DNA of 64,000 nucleotides from positions 73,205 through 137,204 of the forward strand of contig CAYXBA010000010.1 of NCBI GenBank assembly GCA_964463135.1. The letters are read 5' to 3'. The position numbers and the translations under genes were made by a program. Source of the stretch: UBA6898 sp964463135. GTDB taxonomy: Bacteria; Nitrospirota; Thermodesulfovibrionia; Thermodesulfovibrionales; UBA6898. This document shows, in pieces, positions 18,301 to 27,199 of the stretch; the first letter of the stretch is position 1, and each line of letters begins with the position of its first letter. Under the pieces are notes generated by a model. It was not told where the DNA came from, did not search any database, and was given only the letters and a program-made list of their open reading frames with translations.

Positions 18301-18974
18301 AGGAGGAGAACCTGAAGGTCTTTTCCCGGCAACTGATCGACGTGCAGGAAGAAGAACGGCGCTCCATAGCCCGTGAGCTTCATGACGAGATCGGCCAGTC
18401 CCTGACAGGACTGAAACTTTCCGTAGAAAATATAGCCGATTCCCTGCCGTCCGAGCAGGCAGACGATATGAAGGCCATTGAGGTATCGCTGGGAGAGCTC
18501 ATCTCTCTCGTCAGAAGCATATCACTCGACCTGCGGCCGGCCATGCTGGATGATTTCGGGCTGGTCAATACCATGCGCTGGTATTTCGAACGCTATACCC
18601 TGCAGACCGGCATCTCGGTTGACTTCACCCGGACCGGTGCGGACATGCGCTTTGGACCGCATAAGGAGATAGCACTGTACCGCATAACGCAGGAGTCCCT
18701 GACCAACGCAGCGCGTTATGCCGGCGTAAAAAACGTCCTGGTTGAACTCATCATTGCGCAGGACACGGTCACGCTCAGGATCGCGGACAAGGGCCGGGGC
18801 TTTGATGCGGCGAGCCCGTCTGTTTCCGTTTCCTCCGGCTTGTCGATCATGAGAGAACGCAGTATACTTTTGAAGGGGACTTTTTCGCTCAACTCTGTTC
18901 ACGGAAAAGGGACAGAGATCACCGTGTCGCTCCCGCTTCACGATACGGAAGACGGGCAGGGAGGCTCGATATGA
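15318..18974 (+). CDS. Multi-PAS membrane sensor histidine kinase (NarX/DegS-like HisKA_3)
   Basis: A 1218-residue kinase. Five to six membrane helices occupy about residues 20-185, followed by roughly six PAS/PAC units separated by TERKKxxE-type linkers, and a HisKA_3 transmitter with ARELHDEIGQSL (His1022) and a C-terminal HATPase (DKGRGFD, SGLSIMRER). The start is a TTG at 15318 because AGGAGGGGG lies 6 bases before it; the longer frame from 15258 lacks such a site. Repeated cytosolic PAS domains suggest redox or small-molecule sensing, and several cysteines (CKDC, CPWC) in the PAS units may hold cofactors. It overlaps its regulator gene by 4 bases. Confidence 0.88.
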   Translation: MTDRREYVQDAIDTLFALWVRRTSLYGALIFLLLSFLDFTVFPEHFRLFLGYRIAIALFLLLLFALAQRTMNRTALRFFYFAGIFASAATIEAMILHTGADHSLYSMGMILLAVSALAFVPADLPFHAAMAGTIYGVYLLPIIMTQDIDDLPVLFVTNLFMCAIILTVLVFRYMALQTMRQQLAAEYELILSASLLQESEQKQRLLLQNANDAIYVHALSPDAPGQFLEANDRACSMLGYTREEMLAMEVPQIDIPEQSQQVASIIQQLIETGSAMFETEHVAKDGRRVPVEVSTRLFHLHGQPTVMSVVRDTTERKKLEEQLKDYQTHLEKMVAHRTAELEKTIAQLEQEMEARKGAELAVGRSRRLLDGVFEGIQDGIVVLDTEQNIITSNSAFRRYFGGDFTNALKRNKCFEVYHGTAERCKDCMSAKAMSEKTIQTQTISCRREDGTTLFFEVFTFPLHGEQGEIKGVIQHLRDITERKKADEALKESEERFKRLLDSAPIAVSIINRAGIVEYANRKHAEIMGYDLPDIPTLERWWSQAYPDEKERSMIRTGWDTLIQRLFQGETISSVYRRVVCKDGTSKELELNFKAAGETIIVTFSDITERMQAEKKLQESELRHRTLFEKASEGIAFIDERGSIVAANESFARMHGYRREEILTSHINDLDAGRSFGKDPDILHRVMAGESLRFEVEHNHAAGHTFQLEVLASLIELNNQRLFLGFHHDITDRKKNEKELEEKEARMRAMLESFDGLIYICSPDYRIEFMNENLIRRTGRAAVGEKCYAVMNNRNTICPWCVNERVFKGETVRYEIQSPIDKQWYQVVNTPIHHDNGSISKLAMFLDITETKKADIALKESERRYRRLVGSVTDYIYTVTVHDSRPGTTEHGEGCFAVTGYTADQYEADPDLWYRMVYVSDRDSVLEQARTVIAGGKIAPLEHRIVHRNGTIRWVRHIIAPLFDKNRKLLSFDGLISDITEKKLLELQLEKARILEEENLKVFSRQLIDVQEEERRSIARELHDEIGQSLTGLKLSVENIADSLPSEQADDMKAIEVSLGELISLVRSISLDLRPAMLDDFGLVNTMRWYFERYTLQTGISVDFTRTGADMRFGPHKEIALYRITQESLTNAARYAGVKNVLVELIIAQDTVTLRIADKGRGFDAASPSVSVSSGLSIMRERSILLKGTFSLNSVHGKGTEITVSLPLHDTEDGQGGSI

Positions 18975-19618
18975 TAACAATTTTTCTGACCGATGACCAT
19001 GTGCTGGTAAGACAGGGAATACGGGTCCTGATCGAACGGGAGAAGGACATCTCGGTTGTGGGTGAGGCAGGCAGCGGCGCAGAGACACTGTCGCAACTGA
19101 CCACGATGAAGCCTGACCTGCTCCTGCTCGACCTCATGCTGCCGGACATGAGGGGGATAGAAGTACTCGAAAAGACAAAGATACTCCTCCCGGCATTGCG
19201 CATAATAATCCTGTCCATGTATGACAACAAGATCCATCTGCTCGAAGCCCTGCAGCGCGGTGCTGACGGGTATGTCATTAAGGGCAGTTCAGGCGCCGAA
19301 CTGCTGAAGGCGATCCGCACGGTACTAGCGGGCCGTCGTTATGTAAGCCCGTCGCTCACCGAGCATCTCATAGAATATATGTCCAAAAAACAATCAAGCA
19401 GCGCTGCCGACTCTCCCACCAAACTCACCTTTCGCGAAGAACAGGTGCTCCAGTTCACCGCTGAAGGCCTCACCAGTTCGGACATAGCCCGGAAACTGAA
19501 CATCAGCGCCCGTACGGTAGAGACACACCGGAACAATCTCATGAAAAAACTTGATATCCACAACAAGGCGGAACTGATACGGTATTCAATGGAGCATACA
19601 CGATCAAAAGAATCGTAA
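18971..19618 (+). CDS. NarL/FixJ-type response regulator
   Basis: A 215-residue DNA-binding regulator. The receiver covers about residues 1-120 with phospho-acceptor Asp54 in LLLLDLMLPDM and acidic DDH near the start. A LuxR-type helix-turn-helix follows at about 150-210 (LTFREEQVLQFTAEGLTSSDIARKLNISARTVETHRNNLMKKL). Its ATG overlaps the kinase stop as ATGA, so the two are a coupled two-component pair. Targets are unknown. Confidence 0.92.
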   Translation: MITIFLTDDHVLVRQGIRVLIEREKDISVVGEAGSGAETLSQLTTMKPDLLLLDLMLPDMRGIEVLEKTKILLPALRIIILSMYDNKIHLLEALQRGADGYVIKGSSGAELLKAIRTVLAGRRYVSPSLTEHLIEYMSKKQSSSAADSPTKLTFREEQVLQFTAEGLTSSDIARKLNISARTVETHRNNLMKKLDIHNKAELIRYSMEHTRSKES

Positions 19619-20089
19619 CCATGTTGCCGGACAGACTTTCATCCAGTGCCGGCCTGCTTCTGCATACGCCCTGTGCCGGATACCATTGCATGAGATAAGA
19701 CCGTTCGCCGCATTACAGCTAGAAGCTATCTCAAAAATGATTTTTCTGAAAAGGCTGTCATGCCCGCGAAGGCGGGCATCCAGAAAAGCCTGCAAAAGCT
19801 GGATTCCCGTCTGCACGGGAATGACAAAGAGGAACAAGATAACAAAAAGTTTGTTTTTGAAATGGCTTCTAATAACCCGGCCATTTTGGGGTGCGTGATA
19901 CAAATTGATCCATTGCCGCAGCGCCTTCCCCCTTCACCGTCGCGCCATAAATCTTTCTTGAACTGCCGCGGTAGAGTTACGCATCTTCTAGGTAGTATTG
20001 CGTATTGCAGTTCCTGATGCCCTTCTGTAGTCTGATAATGTCCTATGGCACAAGGAAACCGCAGGCGGTCAGACAAACGGGGGGACACA
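19619..20089. other. Non-coding gap with a repeat element
   Basis: This 470-bp stretch holds no credible gene. Its middle is the MITE-like element described separately; on both sides the short frames are random. The right part (about 19915-20060) shows nothing recognisable apart from the approach to the STAS gene. Confidence 0.6.
19720..19871. mobile_element. MITE-like element with TAGAAGC terminal repeats
   Basis: A 152-bp element with 18-bp terminal inverted repeats (TAGAAGCTATCTCAAAAA versus the complement of 19854-19871) matching at 16 of 18 positions. Inside is a second, nested palindromic unit: GTCATGCCCGCGAAGGCGGGCATCC-type and GGATTCCCGTCTGCACGGGAATGAC-type arms, a common bacterial intergenic repeat form. 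The ends begin and finish with TA, which would suit a TA target site. A further copy of one terminus is at 63947-63964. Confidence 0.65.
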
Positions 20090-20428
20090 ATGTCAGATTT
20101 TATCTTTGAACAGAGCGGTGATATAGGGCTGCTGCATCTTTCCGGCGAGCTGACAGAGCATTCTGTCGAAAAGCTGCGGCAGGGCCTCACCGCTTCATTC
20201 GAGCGTTCAGATCTTGTGGTGGTGGATCTCGAGAAGGTGACCGGCCTGGACGCTGGATGCTTTCGCCTGTTCTGCGCAGCGTACCGGATATGTACCGGCT
20301 GCAACAAACGACTTTTTGTTATCAGCCCGGGCCCGAAGGTCTTCAGGGCACTGGATGCCGCCGGCCGGCCTGAGCGCTCCTCTCATTGTGCTTCGAAATG
20401 CCGTGACGGCTGCCTCTGGAACAACTGA
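20090..20428 (+). CDS. STAS-domain protein (anti-anti-sigma-like)
   Basis: A 112-residue single STAS domain starting at an ATG preceded by GGGGGA. Its fold features are the GDIGLLHLSGELTEHSVEKL opening and a VVVDLEKVTGLDAGCFRLF segment, where the usual phospho-acceptor position (Ser/Thr in SSG) is replaced by Asp-Ala-Gly, so phosphorylation control seems unlikely. The C terminus is cysteine-rich (HCASKCRDGCLW). It heads the chemotaxis-like cluster and may be a scaffold or receptor partner (inference). Confidence 0.75.
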   Translation: MSDFIFEQSGDIGLLHLSGELTEHSVEKLRQGLTASFERSDLVVVDLEKVTGLDAGCFRLFCAAYRICTGCNKRLFVISPGPKVFRALDAAGRPERSSHCASKCRDGCLWNN

Positions 20429-20670
20429 CGAAGACAGGCGGCTTGCTGCCCCTATTCCGTGCCCTGCATTGAAACTAATTTTCCTGACCTCCTGAACACC
20501 TGCAGCGATTCCAGCCCCATAATCGCAGCTTTTCTGCAATAACACAGTCCAGGCGCTGGCAGATAGTTACGTATAGTTACGGTTGACCTACGCAGTCCTG
20601 CTGATTGCAAAGCCTGTTCAGCTTCACTATGCTCGGACTATACAGAACACTCGTTGAGGGGGTAAATGTT

Positions 20671-21123
20671 ATGAGACTGGAATATATCAATTCTTTCGTT
20701 GACTCGGCCCAGAATATCATGGAAAGTGTCATCCCGACCGAAATTACGAGAGGGGCTATCACCCTGAGCGATTCCCTTTCGGCCCATGGCATTTCTGCGA
20801 CGATATTTCTTGTAGGCGGTGTTGACGGCCGCATCGTCATCGACCTTGAACCCGGAGTCGCAAAAAAGATAGCCGGGTTCATGAATAATTCGGAGTTCGA
20901 CCGGGTCGATCACCTCGTTCTGGACACGATCTGTGAACTCTCAAATATCATCATGGGCAAGGCAGTAACAGCCCTGAACAACAAGGGCTTCAGGTTCAGA
21001 CCATCTCCCCCCTGCTATTTTATGGGCGAGAAGACATACCACGGTCTTGAAGCAGCATGCATTCCTCTCCTGACCGACTGGGGCGATATCCGGATACAGG
21101 CCGCGATCAAAGATAACTCCTGA
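20671..21123 (+). CDS. CheX-type phosphatase-like protein
   Basis: A 150-residue protein starting at the ATG after GAGGGGG. It has the CheX/CheC-like fold: an N-terminal FVDSAQNIMESVIP helix, a central ATIFLVGGVDGRIVIDLE strand pair, and the helix DTICELSNIIMGKAVTALNNKG that contains the catalytic ExxN signature (E-LSN). CheX dephosphorylates CheY-P. Two stand-alone CheY-like receivers lie downstream in the same cluster and are the likely substrates. Confidence 0.8.
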   Translation: MRLEYINSFVDSAQNIMESVIPTEITRGAITLSDSLSAHGISATIFLVGGVDGRIVIDLEPGVAKKIAGFMNNSEFDRVDHLVLDTICELSNIIMGKAVTALNNKGFRFRPSPPCYFMGEKTYHGLEAACIPLLTDWGDIRIQAAIKDNS

Positions 21124-21177
21124 ATAAAACACCAGCATGACTTCGAGCATGACGTTCTATATGCCAAGGAGGCAGAG

Positions 21178-21657
21178 ATGATCAAAAAGAACCAGGTAGT
21201 CAGATTCATGGTCGGAAAAGAGTCCTTCGGCGTTGATATCGGAAGGGTCCAGGAGATCGTCACCGTACCTGAGATAACCAGGGTGCCTGATACGCCGGAT
21301 TTTCTGGAAGGGATCATCAATCTCCGGGGAAAGATCGTTTCGATCATAGACCTCAGGAAGAGGCTCAAGATCAACGGTGTTGAGAGGCAGAAAAAGAACA
21401 GGATACTGGTGACAGAGATCGAAGGGAGAGTCGTGGGACTTGTTGTGGACGAGGTATCCGAGGTATTGGGGCTGAACCCTGATACGATCGAGCCTCCGCC
21501 TGAAATGGTCAATTCCGTGGGGGCGGAATATATAACCGGAATAGGGAAACTGGAGGACAAAATAATCCTGCTTCTCGACCTTGGAAAAGTGATGAGGAAG
21601 GATGAAGTGGAAGGCATTGTCAGCCGGGAAGAAGGCGTCTGCGCAGCAGCTCATTAG
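21178..21657 (+). CDS. cheW: CheW chemotaxis coupling protein
   Basis: A 159-residue CheW domain protein with a good AAGGAGG ribosome site. Typical sequence includes VRFMVGKESFGVDIGRVQEIV, the conserved RVPDTPDFLEGIINLRGKIVSIIDLRKRL, and VDEVSEVLGL. It bridges the CheA kinase and receptors at the membrane. It lies directly upstream of the receptor gene in the rightward cluster. Confidence 0.92.
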   Translation: MIKKNQVVRFMVGKESFGVDIGRVQEIVTVPEITRVPDTPDFLEGIINLRGKIVSIIDLRKRLKINGVERQKKNRILVTEIEGRVVGLVVDEVSEVLGLNPDTIEPPPEMVNSVGAEYITGIGKLEDKIILLLDLGKVMRKDEVEGIVSREEGVCAAAH

Positions 21658-21766
21658 GAATGGGAGAAGTGAATGAACTGTAAGCGGATCAGGAGCAGGG
21701 GAATATCATTCGCTCAATAAGCAAAAATGGGGACACGCTGAAATAAGCATAACTGAGGAGGGATGT

Positions 21767-23551
21767 ATGAAAATGACAATAGGAAGAAAACTGACGATGG
21801 GTATGGGCACTATGCTTTTTCTGGTCCTGATCATGGGGACCGTTTTCCTCTGGACGACCCGGCAGGTGAAGCAGGAGATGCAGGCATACCAGGAGATACG
21901 GAACCTCAACGCTCTGCTGACCGCCCGGATCTTCGACCACTACCGCTGGATGGACGGTCTTTCCTCCGGGGTCTTTATTCAGGGAAAGGCCTTCAAGGGA
22001 AAGCTCGACCCCGACGAATGCGACCTCGGCAAATGGATGGCTGTCTATAAGCCTGACAACGAAGAGCTGGCCACCCCCTTTAAGGCGATGCACGAGCCGC
22101 ATAAGAAACTCCACGGGACAGCAGAGCGGATCCTCGCGGCGTATAAGACAGGCAACCTGGACAGCGCCCATCAGATCTTTGTCGATGAGACCGTGCCTGC
22201 TGTAGCAGCGGTCCAGGAGAATCTGGTGTCAATGAAGGAGATATTGAAAGCGCAGGAGGAAACAGAGCACAAGCACCTGGAAGCGGTGCAGCAGAGGGCC
22301 GGGATAATCACCCTCGGACTGACGCTGTCCATAATCGGCTTCGGCATTGTCGGCGGCATATTCTTTGTCAGAGGGATCAACAGGCCGGTGAAGAAGGTGA
22401 TGGAAACCATGCAGAAGGTTGCAGCCGGCGACCTGACCAAGAAGGTCGAGGGCGTGCAAAGCAGGGACGAGATAGGCCAGATGGCAACGTATGCAAACGA
22501 GATGATAGACAATCTGAGCTCGATGATAACCCAGATCCGGACCAACTCTGATCAGCTGGTCAGCGCTTCGTCTCAAATAGCGGCCTCGGCCGAACAGACC
22601 TCCAGGAATTCAGAATCTTCGGCCACAGCAGTGGAAGAGATGACGTCCACGATGCATGAGATGTCCGCCAATATTCAAAACGTGGCAAAGAACACCCAGA
22701 AACAGGCGGCTTCAGTGACCGAGACCTCGTCCTCCATAGAGCAGATGGTATCGTCAATACAGAGGGTAGCGGAGAATGTTAAAAAACTGGTCTCCATTTC
22801 AGAACGCTCGAGAGAAGCCGTATCGTCCGGATCTGCTGCGGTAAACAAGGCGTCGAACGGCATGAACGAGATCAATTCCACCATTGCGCAATCTGCCCAG
22901 ACGATCATGAGCCTCGGTTCACGGACAGAAGCTATGGCAAAGATCGTGGATGTGATCGATGACATTGCGGAGCAGACAAACCTCCTCGCCCTGAACGCCG
23001 CAATAGAAGCGGCGCGTGCCGGAGAGCAGGGCATGGGCTTTGCCGTCGTTGCCGAAGAAGTGAGAAAGCTGGCAGAGCGGTCAGCCAAATCGACACGTGA
23101 GATAGCAGACCTCATCCACGCTGTATCGAATGAGGCCCAGGCAGCAGTTGACAACATGACCATGAGCACCAGCATCGTTGAACAGGGTCTGCTGTCAAGC
23201 CGCGAAGTGATCGAGGCCCTCTCCGGCATAAAGACCGCAGTCGACGAGGTCTCCAAATATTCAAGCGAGATAGGCGCCGCAACACAGGAGCAGGCAGGCG
23301 GATCTGAGCAGATCGGCAAGGCCATGGTCAATCTGAATGAGGTCACCCAGGAAATCAGCACCTCATCCGAGGAGCAGGCTTCAGGGGCGGAGCAGGTCGT
23401 GAAGGCCATAGAGAAAGTAAGGGAGATGTCGCAGCAGAATGCCTCCAGCTCAGTGGAGCTGGCCTCATCAGCCGAGCAGTTAAGCAGGCAGTCGAACGGA
23501 CTGCAGACGCTGGTGGCACAGTTTGCCCTGAACGGCAACGGCAGGCATTAG
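21767..23551 (+). CDS. Methyl-accepting chemotaxis protein with a CZB-like periplasmic domain
   Basis: A 594-residue chemoreceptor. TM1 is at about 11-30 and TM2 at about 177-200, then HAMP, then the signalling domain with the hairpin tip IAEQTNLLALNAAIEAARAGEQGMGFAVVAEEVRKLAERS. The periplasmic part (31-175) carries His58, Cys85 in DPDECDLGKW, and His112/His116 in PHKKLH, the 3His/1Cys pattern of zinc-binding CZB domains. CZB domains are more often cytoplasmic, so zinc or oxidant sensing in the periplasm is an interesting inference. There is no CheR-tethering pentapeptide at the C terminus. Confidence 0.88.
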   Translation: MKMTIGRKLTMGMGTMLFLVLIMGTVFLWTTRQVKQEMQAYQEIRNLNALLTARIFDHYRWMDGLSSGVFIQGKAFKGKLDPDECDLGKWMAVYKPDNEELATPFKAMHEPHKKLHGTAERILAAYKTGNLDSAHQIFVDETVPAVAAVQENLVSMKEILKAQEETEHKHLEAVQQRAGIITLGLTLSIIGFGIVGGIFFVRGINRPVKKVMETMQKVAAGDLTKKVEGVQSRDEIGQMATYANEMIDNLSSMITQIRTNSDQLVSASSQIAASAEQTSRNSESSATAVEEMTSTMHEMSANIQNVAKNTQKQAASVTETSSSIEQMVSSIQRVAENVKKLVSISERSREAVSSGSAAVNKASNGMNEINSTIAQSAQTIMSLGSRTEAMAKIVDVIDDIAEQTNLLALNAAIEAARAGEQGMGFAVVAEEVRKLAERSAKSTREIADLIHAVSNEAQAAVDNMTMSTSIVEQGLLSSREVIEALSGIKTAVDEVSKYSSEIGAATQEQAGGSEQIGKAMVNLNEVTQEISTSSEEQASGAEQVVKAIEKVREMSQQNASSSVELASSAEQLSRQSNGLQTLVAQFALNGNGRH

Positions 23552-23602
23552 GCATGGGCCGGCACTTGACGGCAGCCACAGGCAGATCGGCAGGGGAATA
23601 CA

Positions 23603-24433
23603 ATGACTGACGATGAATTTAAAATATTCAGGGACCTTGTTCATAAGGAATGCGGGATCTTCCTCAATGATACAAAAAAGGACTTCCTGCGGGTGCGTGT
23701 TGAAAAGAAGATGAACGCCGTCAACAAGGGAAGTTTCTATCAATACTACAAACATATTACCGGAGAGAACAAGGACGAATTGCTGAGATTCCTCGATTCG
23801 GTGACCATAAACGAGACCTATTTTTTCAGAAATGCGCCGCAGTTCGATCTGCTGAGGGAGAAGGTCCTGCCTGAACTGATCGATATGAAGCGCAGACAGA
23901 GGGACTACAGGCTCAATGTCTGGAGCGCGGGCTGCTCCTCCGGGGAAGAGCCGTATTCGATCGCCATGGAACTGTCAGAGGCGATCCCGGACGCCAGTCT
24001 CTGGAACGTGAAGGTCGTCGCATCAGACATATCGTTCCGCTGTCTTGAACTCGCAGCTGCCGGCCGGTATGGTCAGGAGAAGCTTGCCGAGGTCCCGGGA
24101 AAGTATCTGACAAAATGGTTCAGGCAGGACGGTGAATACTACGCAGTAAAGGACTGTGTAAAAAAACAGGTGATATTTGACTACCATAACCTCCAGCATG
24201 AGACCGGCATGAAGGGCTTCGATATTATCTTCTGCAGAAATGTGATGATCTATTTCAACGAAGAGCAGCAGAAGCAGGTCGTCAGGAAGTTTACGGGATC
24301 CCTGAACATGGGGGGATACCTCTTCCTGGGACACGCAGAATCCCTTCAGGGCCTTACCATGAACGGCGAGTTCAAGTTCCACTACTGGAACAAAGGGACC
24401 GTATACCAGAAGGCGGGCGAAATACATGAGTGA
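23603..24433 (+). CDS. cheR: CheR chemoreceptor methyltransferase
   Basis: A 276-residue SAM-dependent glutamate methyltransferase. An N-terminal helical domain (about 1-80) precedes the Rossmann domain with the SAM motif VWSAGCSSGEEPYSIAMEL, then SDISFRCLELAAAGRY and the late FDIIFCRNVMIYFNEEQQ. It methylates receptor glutamates for adaptation with CheB. Its last 8 bases overlap the cheA start. Confidence 0.93.
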   Translation: MTDDEFKIFRDLVHKECGIFLNDTKKDFLRVRVEKKMNAVNKGSFYQYYKHITGENKDELLRFLDSVTINETYFFRNAPQFDLLREKVLPELIDMKRRQRDYRLNVWSAGCSSGEEPYSIAMELSEAIPDASLWNVKVVASDISFRCLELAAAGRYGQEKLAEVPGKYLTKWFRQDGEYYAVKDCVKKQVIFDYHNLQHETGMKGFDIIFCRNVMIYFNEEQQKQVVRKFTGSLNMGGYLFLGHAESLQGLTMNGEFKFHYWNKGTVYQKAGEIHE

Positions 24434-26069
24434 GCAGGTACTGACCGATGCGGACATGACCGAACTGAGAGAAGCCTTCTTTCAGCAGGCAGGAGAGATA
24501 CTCGAAAATCTCAGCGGGTACATCATGGCGATCGAGAAGGACCCGGCTGAAGACAACTGGAAGTCGCTCAAGAGGGCCTTTCATACGCTCAAAGGGGACT
24601 CTAGGGCCATGGGATTTAACAGCCTCGGCACCTTTGCCCATAAGGTGGAGGACCTGATCGAGGCCCTGAAGAACAGGGCGCCGGAACGGGCGTCCTTCGA
24701 TCTGCTGCTTACGTGTGCAGATGCATTTGGTTCTTTTATCGACTCTCTCATGGCAGGCAATGACCCTGACATTTCCGGAATTCTGACAATGATAGACGCC
24801 CACATACGCGCCGAAGACACCCATGCCGAAAGAAATGAAAAGGCAGCTGTGCGGAGCAGCAGGGAGCAGGGCACCACATTATTAAAGATAGAACCGGAAC
24901 GGGTGGACAGGATCATGAACCTGGTCGGCGAGCTCGTCATAGGGCGTTCCATGCTTGCGCAGATAAACTCGGAGATCGACTCTCTGCAAAAGGAGGCCAT
25001 TGCCTCACGTTTGTACAATCTCAATTCATCTTTTGAGCGCACACTTTCAGAACTCCAGAAATCCGTCATGAAGGTGCGGATGCTGCCGGTCGAAGTGATC
25101 TTCAGGCGTTTCCCGAGGATCGTGCGTGATCTGTCGGCTGAAAAGAACAAGAGCGTCAGGCTGATGACAGAAGGTGAAACAACAGAACTCGATAAAGGCA
25201 TTGTTGATGTTATAGGCGAACCGCTCATGCATGTCGTCAGGAACGCTGTTGACCACGGCATAGAGACCCCCGAAGAGAGGGAGGCTGCCGGAAAGCCGAG
25301 AGAGGGCCTGATCTGCCTAAGGGCGTTCCATCAGGGCAATCAGATGGTCATCGAGGTGGAGGACGACGGCAGGGGCTTAGACATTGACCGCTTAAAGCAG
25401 AAAGCGGTCCGGAATAATCTCATGAGCGAAGACGAAGCAAAAAAGATGGGCATCCAGGATGCGCTGGATCTCATCTTTCTCTCAGGCTTCTCCACCGCTG
25501 ACAGCGTAACCGAGATCTCAGGAAGAGGCGTCGGGATGAACATCGTGAAAGAGGTTGTCGAATCCCTGAGGGGTGTCATAGACATTGCCTCTGAAAAGGG
25601 GAGCGGAACGAAATTCACGTTTCGGCTGCCGCTGACGCTTGCGATCATAAAGTCCCTTCTCTTTGACTATAACAGCGAAAAATTCGCCATCCCCCTCACA
25701 TCCGTAACAGAGATAACAAGGGTGCTGCCGGAGGACCTGGATTTGATGGGCGGCAGACCGATCTGCAGAAACAGGAACAGGATGGTCCCCCTGATATCGA
25801 TAGACGGGGATCTGTCCCTGTCCGGGAAGTCGTTCATCATTTTCCTGGCGGTTGCCCAGATGCGGGCCGGTCTGATAGCGGACAGAATACTCGGAGAAGA
25901 GGAACTGGTGATCAAGGCCCTTGACGGAAGAGCTTCGGCCGGCATCGCCTCAGGCGCTTCCATTCTCGGCAACGGCAGCGTAGTCCTGATCCTCGATCCC
26001 CTCGCCATGATAAAAAAATCTGCCTTTCAGCATGAAGAGGTCCTGCAGACCTCGGAGAGCCTCTCATGA
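24426..26069 (+). CDS. cheA: CheA histidine kinase (short form without P2)
   Basis: A 547-residue kinase. The Hpt domain (about 5-105) has phospho-acceptor His53 in AFHTLKGDSRAMGF. After a short linker comes the dimerisation helix pair (about 155-220), the HATPase with HVVRNAVDHGIETPEER, DDGRGLD, SGFSTAD and GRGVGMNIV, and a C-terminal CheW-like P5. The linker between Hpt and dimerisation (about 50 residues) is too short for a P2 CheY-docking domain. It overlaps cheR upstream and cheB downstream (4 bases), so all three are translationally coupled. Confidence 0.92.
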   Translation: MSEQVLTDADMTELREAFFQQAGEILENLSGYIMAIEKDPAEDNWKSLKRAFHTLKGDSRAMGFNSLGTFAHKVEDLIEALKNRAPERASFDLLLTCADAFGSFIDSLMAGNDPDISGILTMIDAHIRAEDTHAERNEKAAVRSSREQGTTLLKIEPERVDRIMNLVGELVIGRSMLAQINSEIDSLQKEAIASRLYNLNSSFERTLSELQKSVMKVRMLPVEVIFRRFPRIVRDLSAEKNKSVRLMTEGETTELDKGIVDVIGEPLMHVVRNAVDHGIETPEEREAAGKPREGLICLRAFHQGNQMVIEVEDDGRGLDIDRLKQKAVRNNLMSEDEAKKMGIQDALDLIFLSGFSTADSVTEISGRGVGMNIVKEVVESLRGVIDIASEKGSGTKFTFRLPLTLAIIKSLLFDYNSEKFAIPLTSVTEITRVLPEDLDLMGGRPICRNRNRMVPLISIDGDLSLSGKSFIIFLAVAQMRAGLIADRILGEEELVIKALDGRASAGIASGASILGNGSVVLILDPLAMIKKSAFQHEEVLQTSESLS

Positions 26070-27184
26070 ACCAGCTTGGCGAGAAAATAAAGGTGCTCGT
26101 GGTGGATGACTCGGCCCTGATGAGAAAGATGATCCCCATGATCATCTCGACCGACAGGAACATCGCGGTGGTAGGGACTGCCATGGATGGAGACTTTGCG
26201 CTGAAGAAGATACCGGAACTGAGACCTGATGTTATAACGCTCGACATGGATATGCCCAGGATGGACGGATTGACAACGCTCAGCGTCATTGTGAGGGATT
26301 TCCGGATACCGGTAATACTGGTCAGTTCCCTGACCGTTGAGGGGGCTGAAATAACCTTAAAGGGGCTTGAGATCGGAGCATTTGATTTTGTGCCGAAGCC
26401 CCACGACGCGATCTCGGTCCACATATCGCAGATATCGCAGGAACTCATCGAGAAGATCACTGCCGCAGCCCGGTGGAGCAGACCGAACTTCAGGAAACCG
26501 GTGCCGGTAAAGAACAAGCAGCTTATACAGGACGCACCGGCTTCCCCCGGCCCTTCACCTGACCATGTCGTCGCAATCGCCATATCAACCGGGGGGCCGC
26601 AGACCCTTGCTGAAATGCTCCCCCTGCTCTCCCGGGACTTCCCGGCCGGACTGCTGATCGTCCAGCATATGCCGGAGGGCTTCACCGACCTCTTTGCAAA
26701 ACGTCTTGATTCCCTCTGCAACATCCAGGTCAAAGAAGCTGCAAGCGGCGACATCGTATCTCCGGGCAGGGCCTATATAGCTCCGGGCGGGCAGCAGATG
26801 AAGGTCAAAAAAACCGCTCTCGGCCTGATGACCCTTATCAGTCCGTCACCGGTGGACGCAAATCACAGACCCTCTGCCAACATTCTTTTTCGCTCAGTTG
26901 CCGAGGAATTTGGAAGCGGGGCAATAGGGGTGATTATGACCGGCATGGGGGACGACGGGGTAGAAGGTCTCGAAGCGATACAGAAAAAAGGAGGAACAAC
27001 GATTGCCCAGGATGAGAAAACTTCGATCATTTACGGCATGCCGAAGGTGGCGGCTGAAAAGGGGGTCGCAGATATTGTTCTGGGGCTTGATGAGATCGTG
27101 CCGAAGCTGAATGCACTCGTAAAAAGCAGGGGACAGAACATCACCCATGCCCTGCAGCCCCATACAATAATGATCTCCGGCTGA
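26066..27184 (+). CDS. cheB: CheB protein-glutamate methylesterase
   Basis: A 372-residue two-domain protein. The N-terminal receiver carries VDDSALMRKM and TLDMDMPRMDG with its phospho-acceptor Asp. The C-terminal esterase shows the catalytic triad context: Ser in AISTGGPQTL, His in VQHMPEGFTDLFA, and Asp in MTGMGDDGVEGL. It demethylates or deamidates receptors when phosphorylated by CheA. Its start overlaps the cheA stop. Confidence 0.93.
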   Translation: MNQLGEKIKVLVVDDSALMRKMIPMIISTDRNIAVVGTAMDGDFALKKIPELRPDVITLDMDMPRMDGLTTLSVIVRDFRIPVILVSSLTVEGAEITLKGLEIGAFDFVPKPHDAISVHISQISQELIEKITAAARWSRPNFRKPVPVKNKQLIQDAPASPGPSPDHVVAIAISTGGPQTLAEMLPLLSRDFPAGLLIVQHMPEGFTDLFAKRLDSLCNIQVKEAASGDIVSPGRAYIAPGGQQMKVKKTALGLMTLISPSPVDANHRPSANILFRSVAEEFGSGAIGVIMTGMGDDGVEGLEAIQKKGGTTIAQDEKTSIIYGMPKVAAEKGVADIVLGLDEIVPKLNALVKSRGQNITHALQPHTIMISG

Positions 27185-27199
27185 CAAAAGGAGGATACG

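Noticed and set aside
20329..20428. Frameshift near the end of the STAS gene
   Set aside because: The ending HCASKCRDGCLW looked odd at first, but cysteine-rich endings with a terminal CLW-type motif are plausible for this protein type and no alternative frame restores a better domain.
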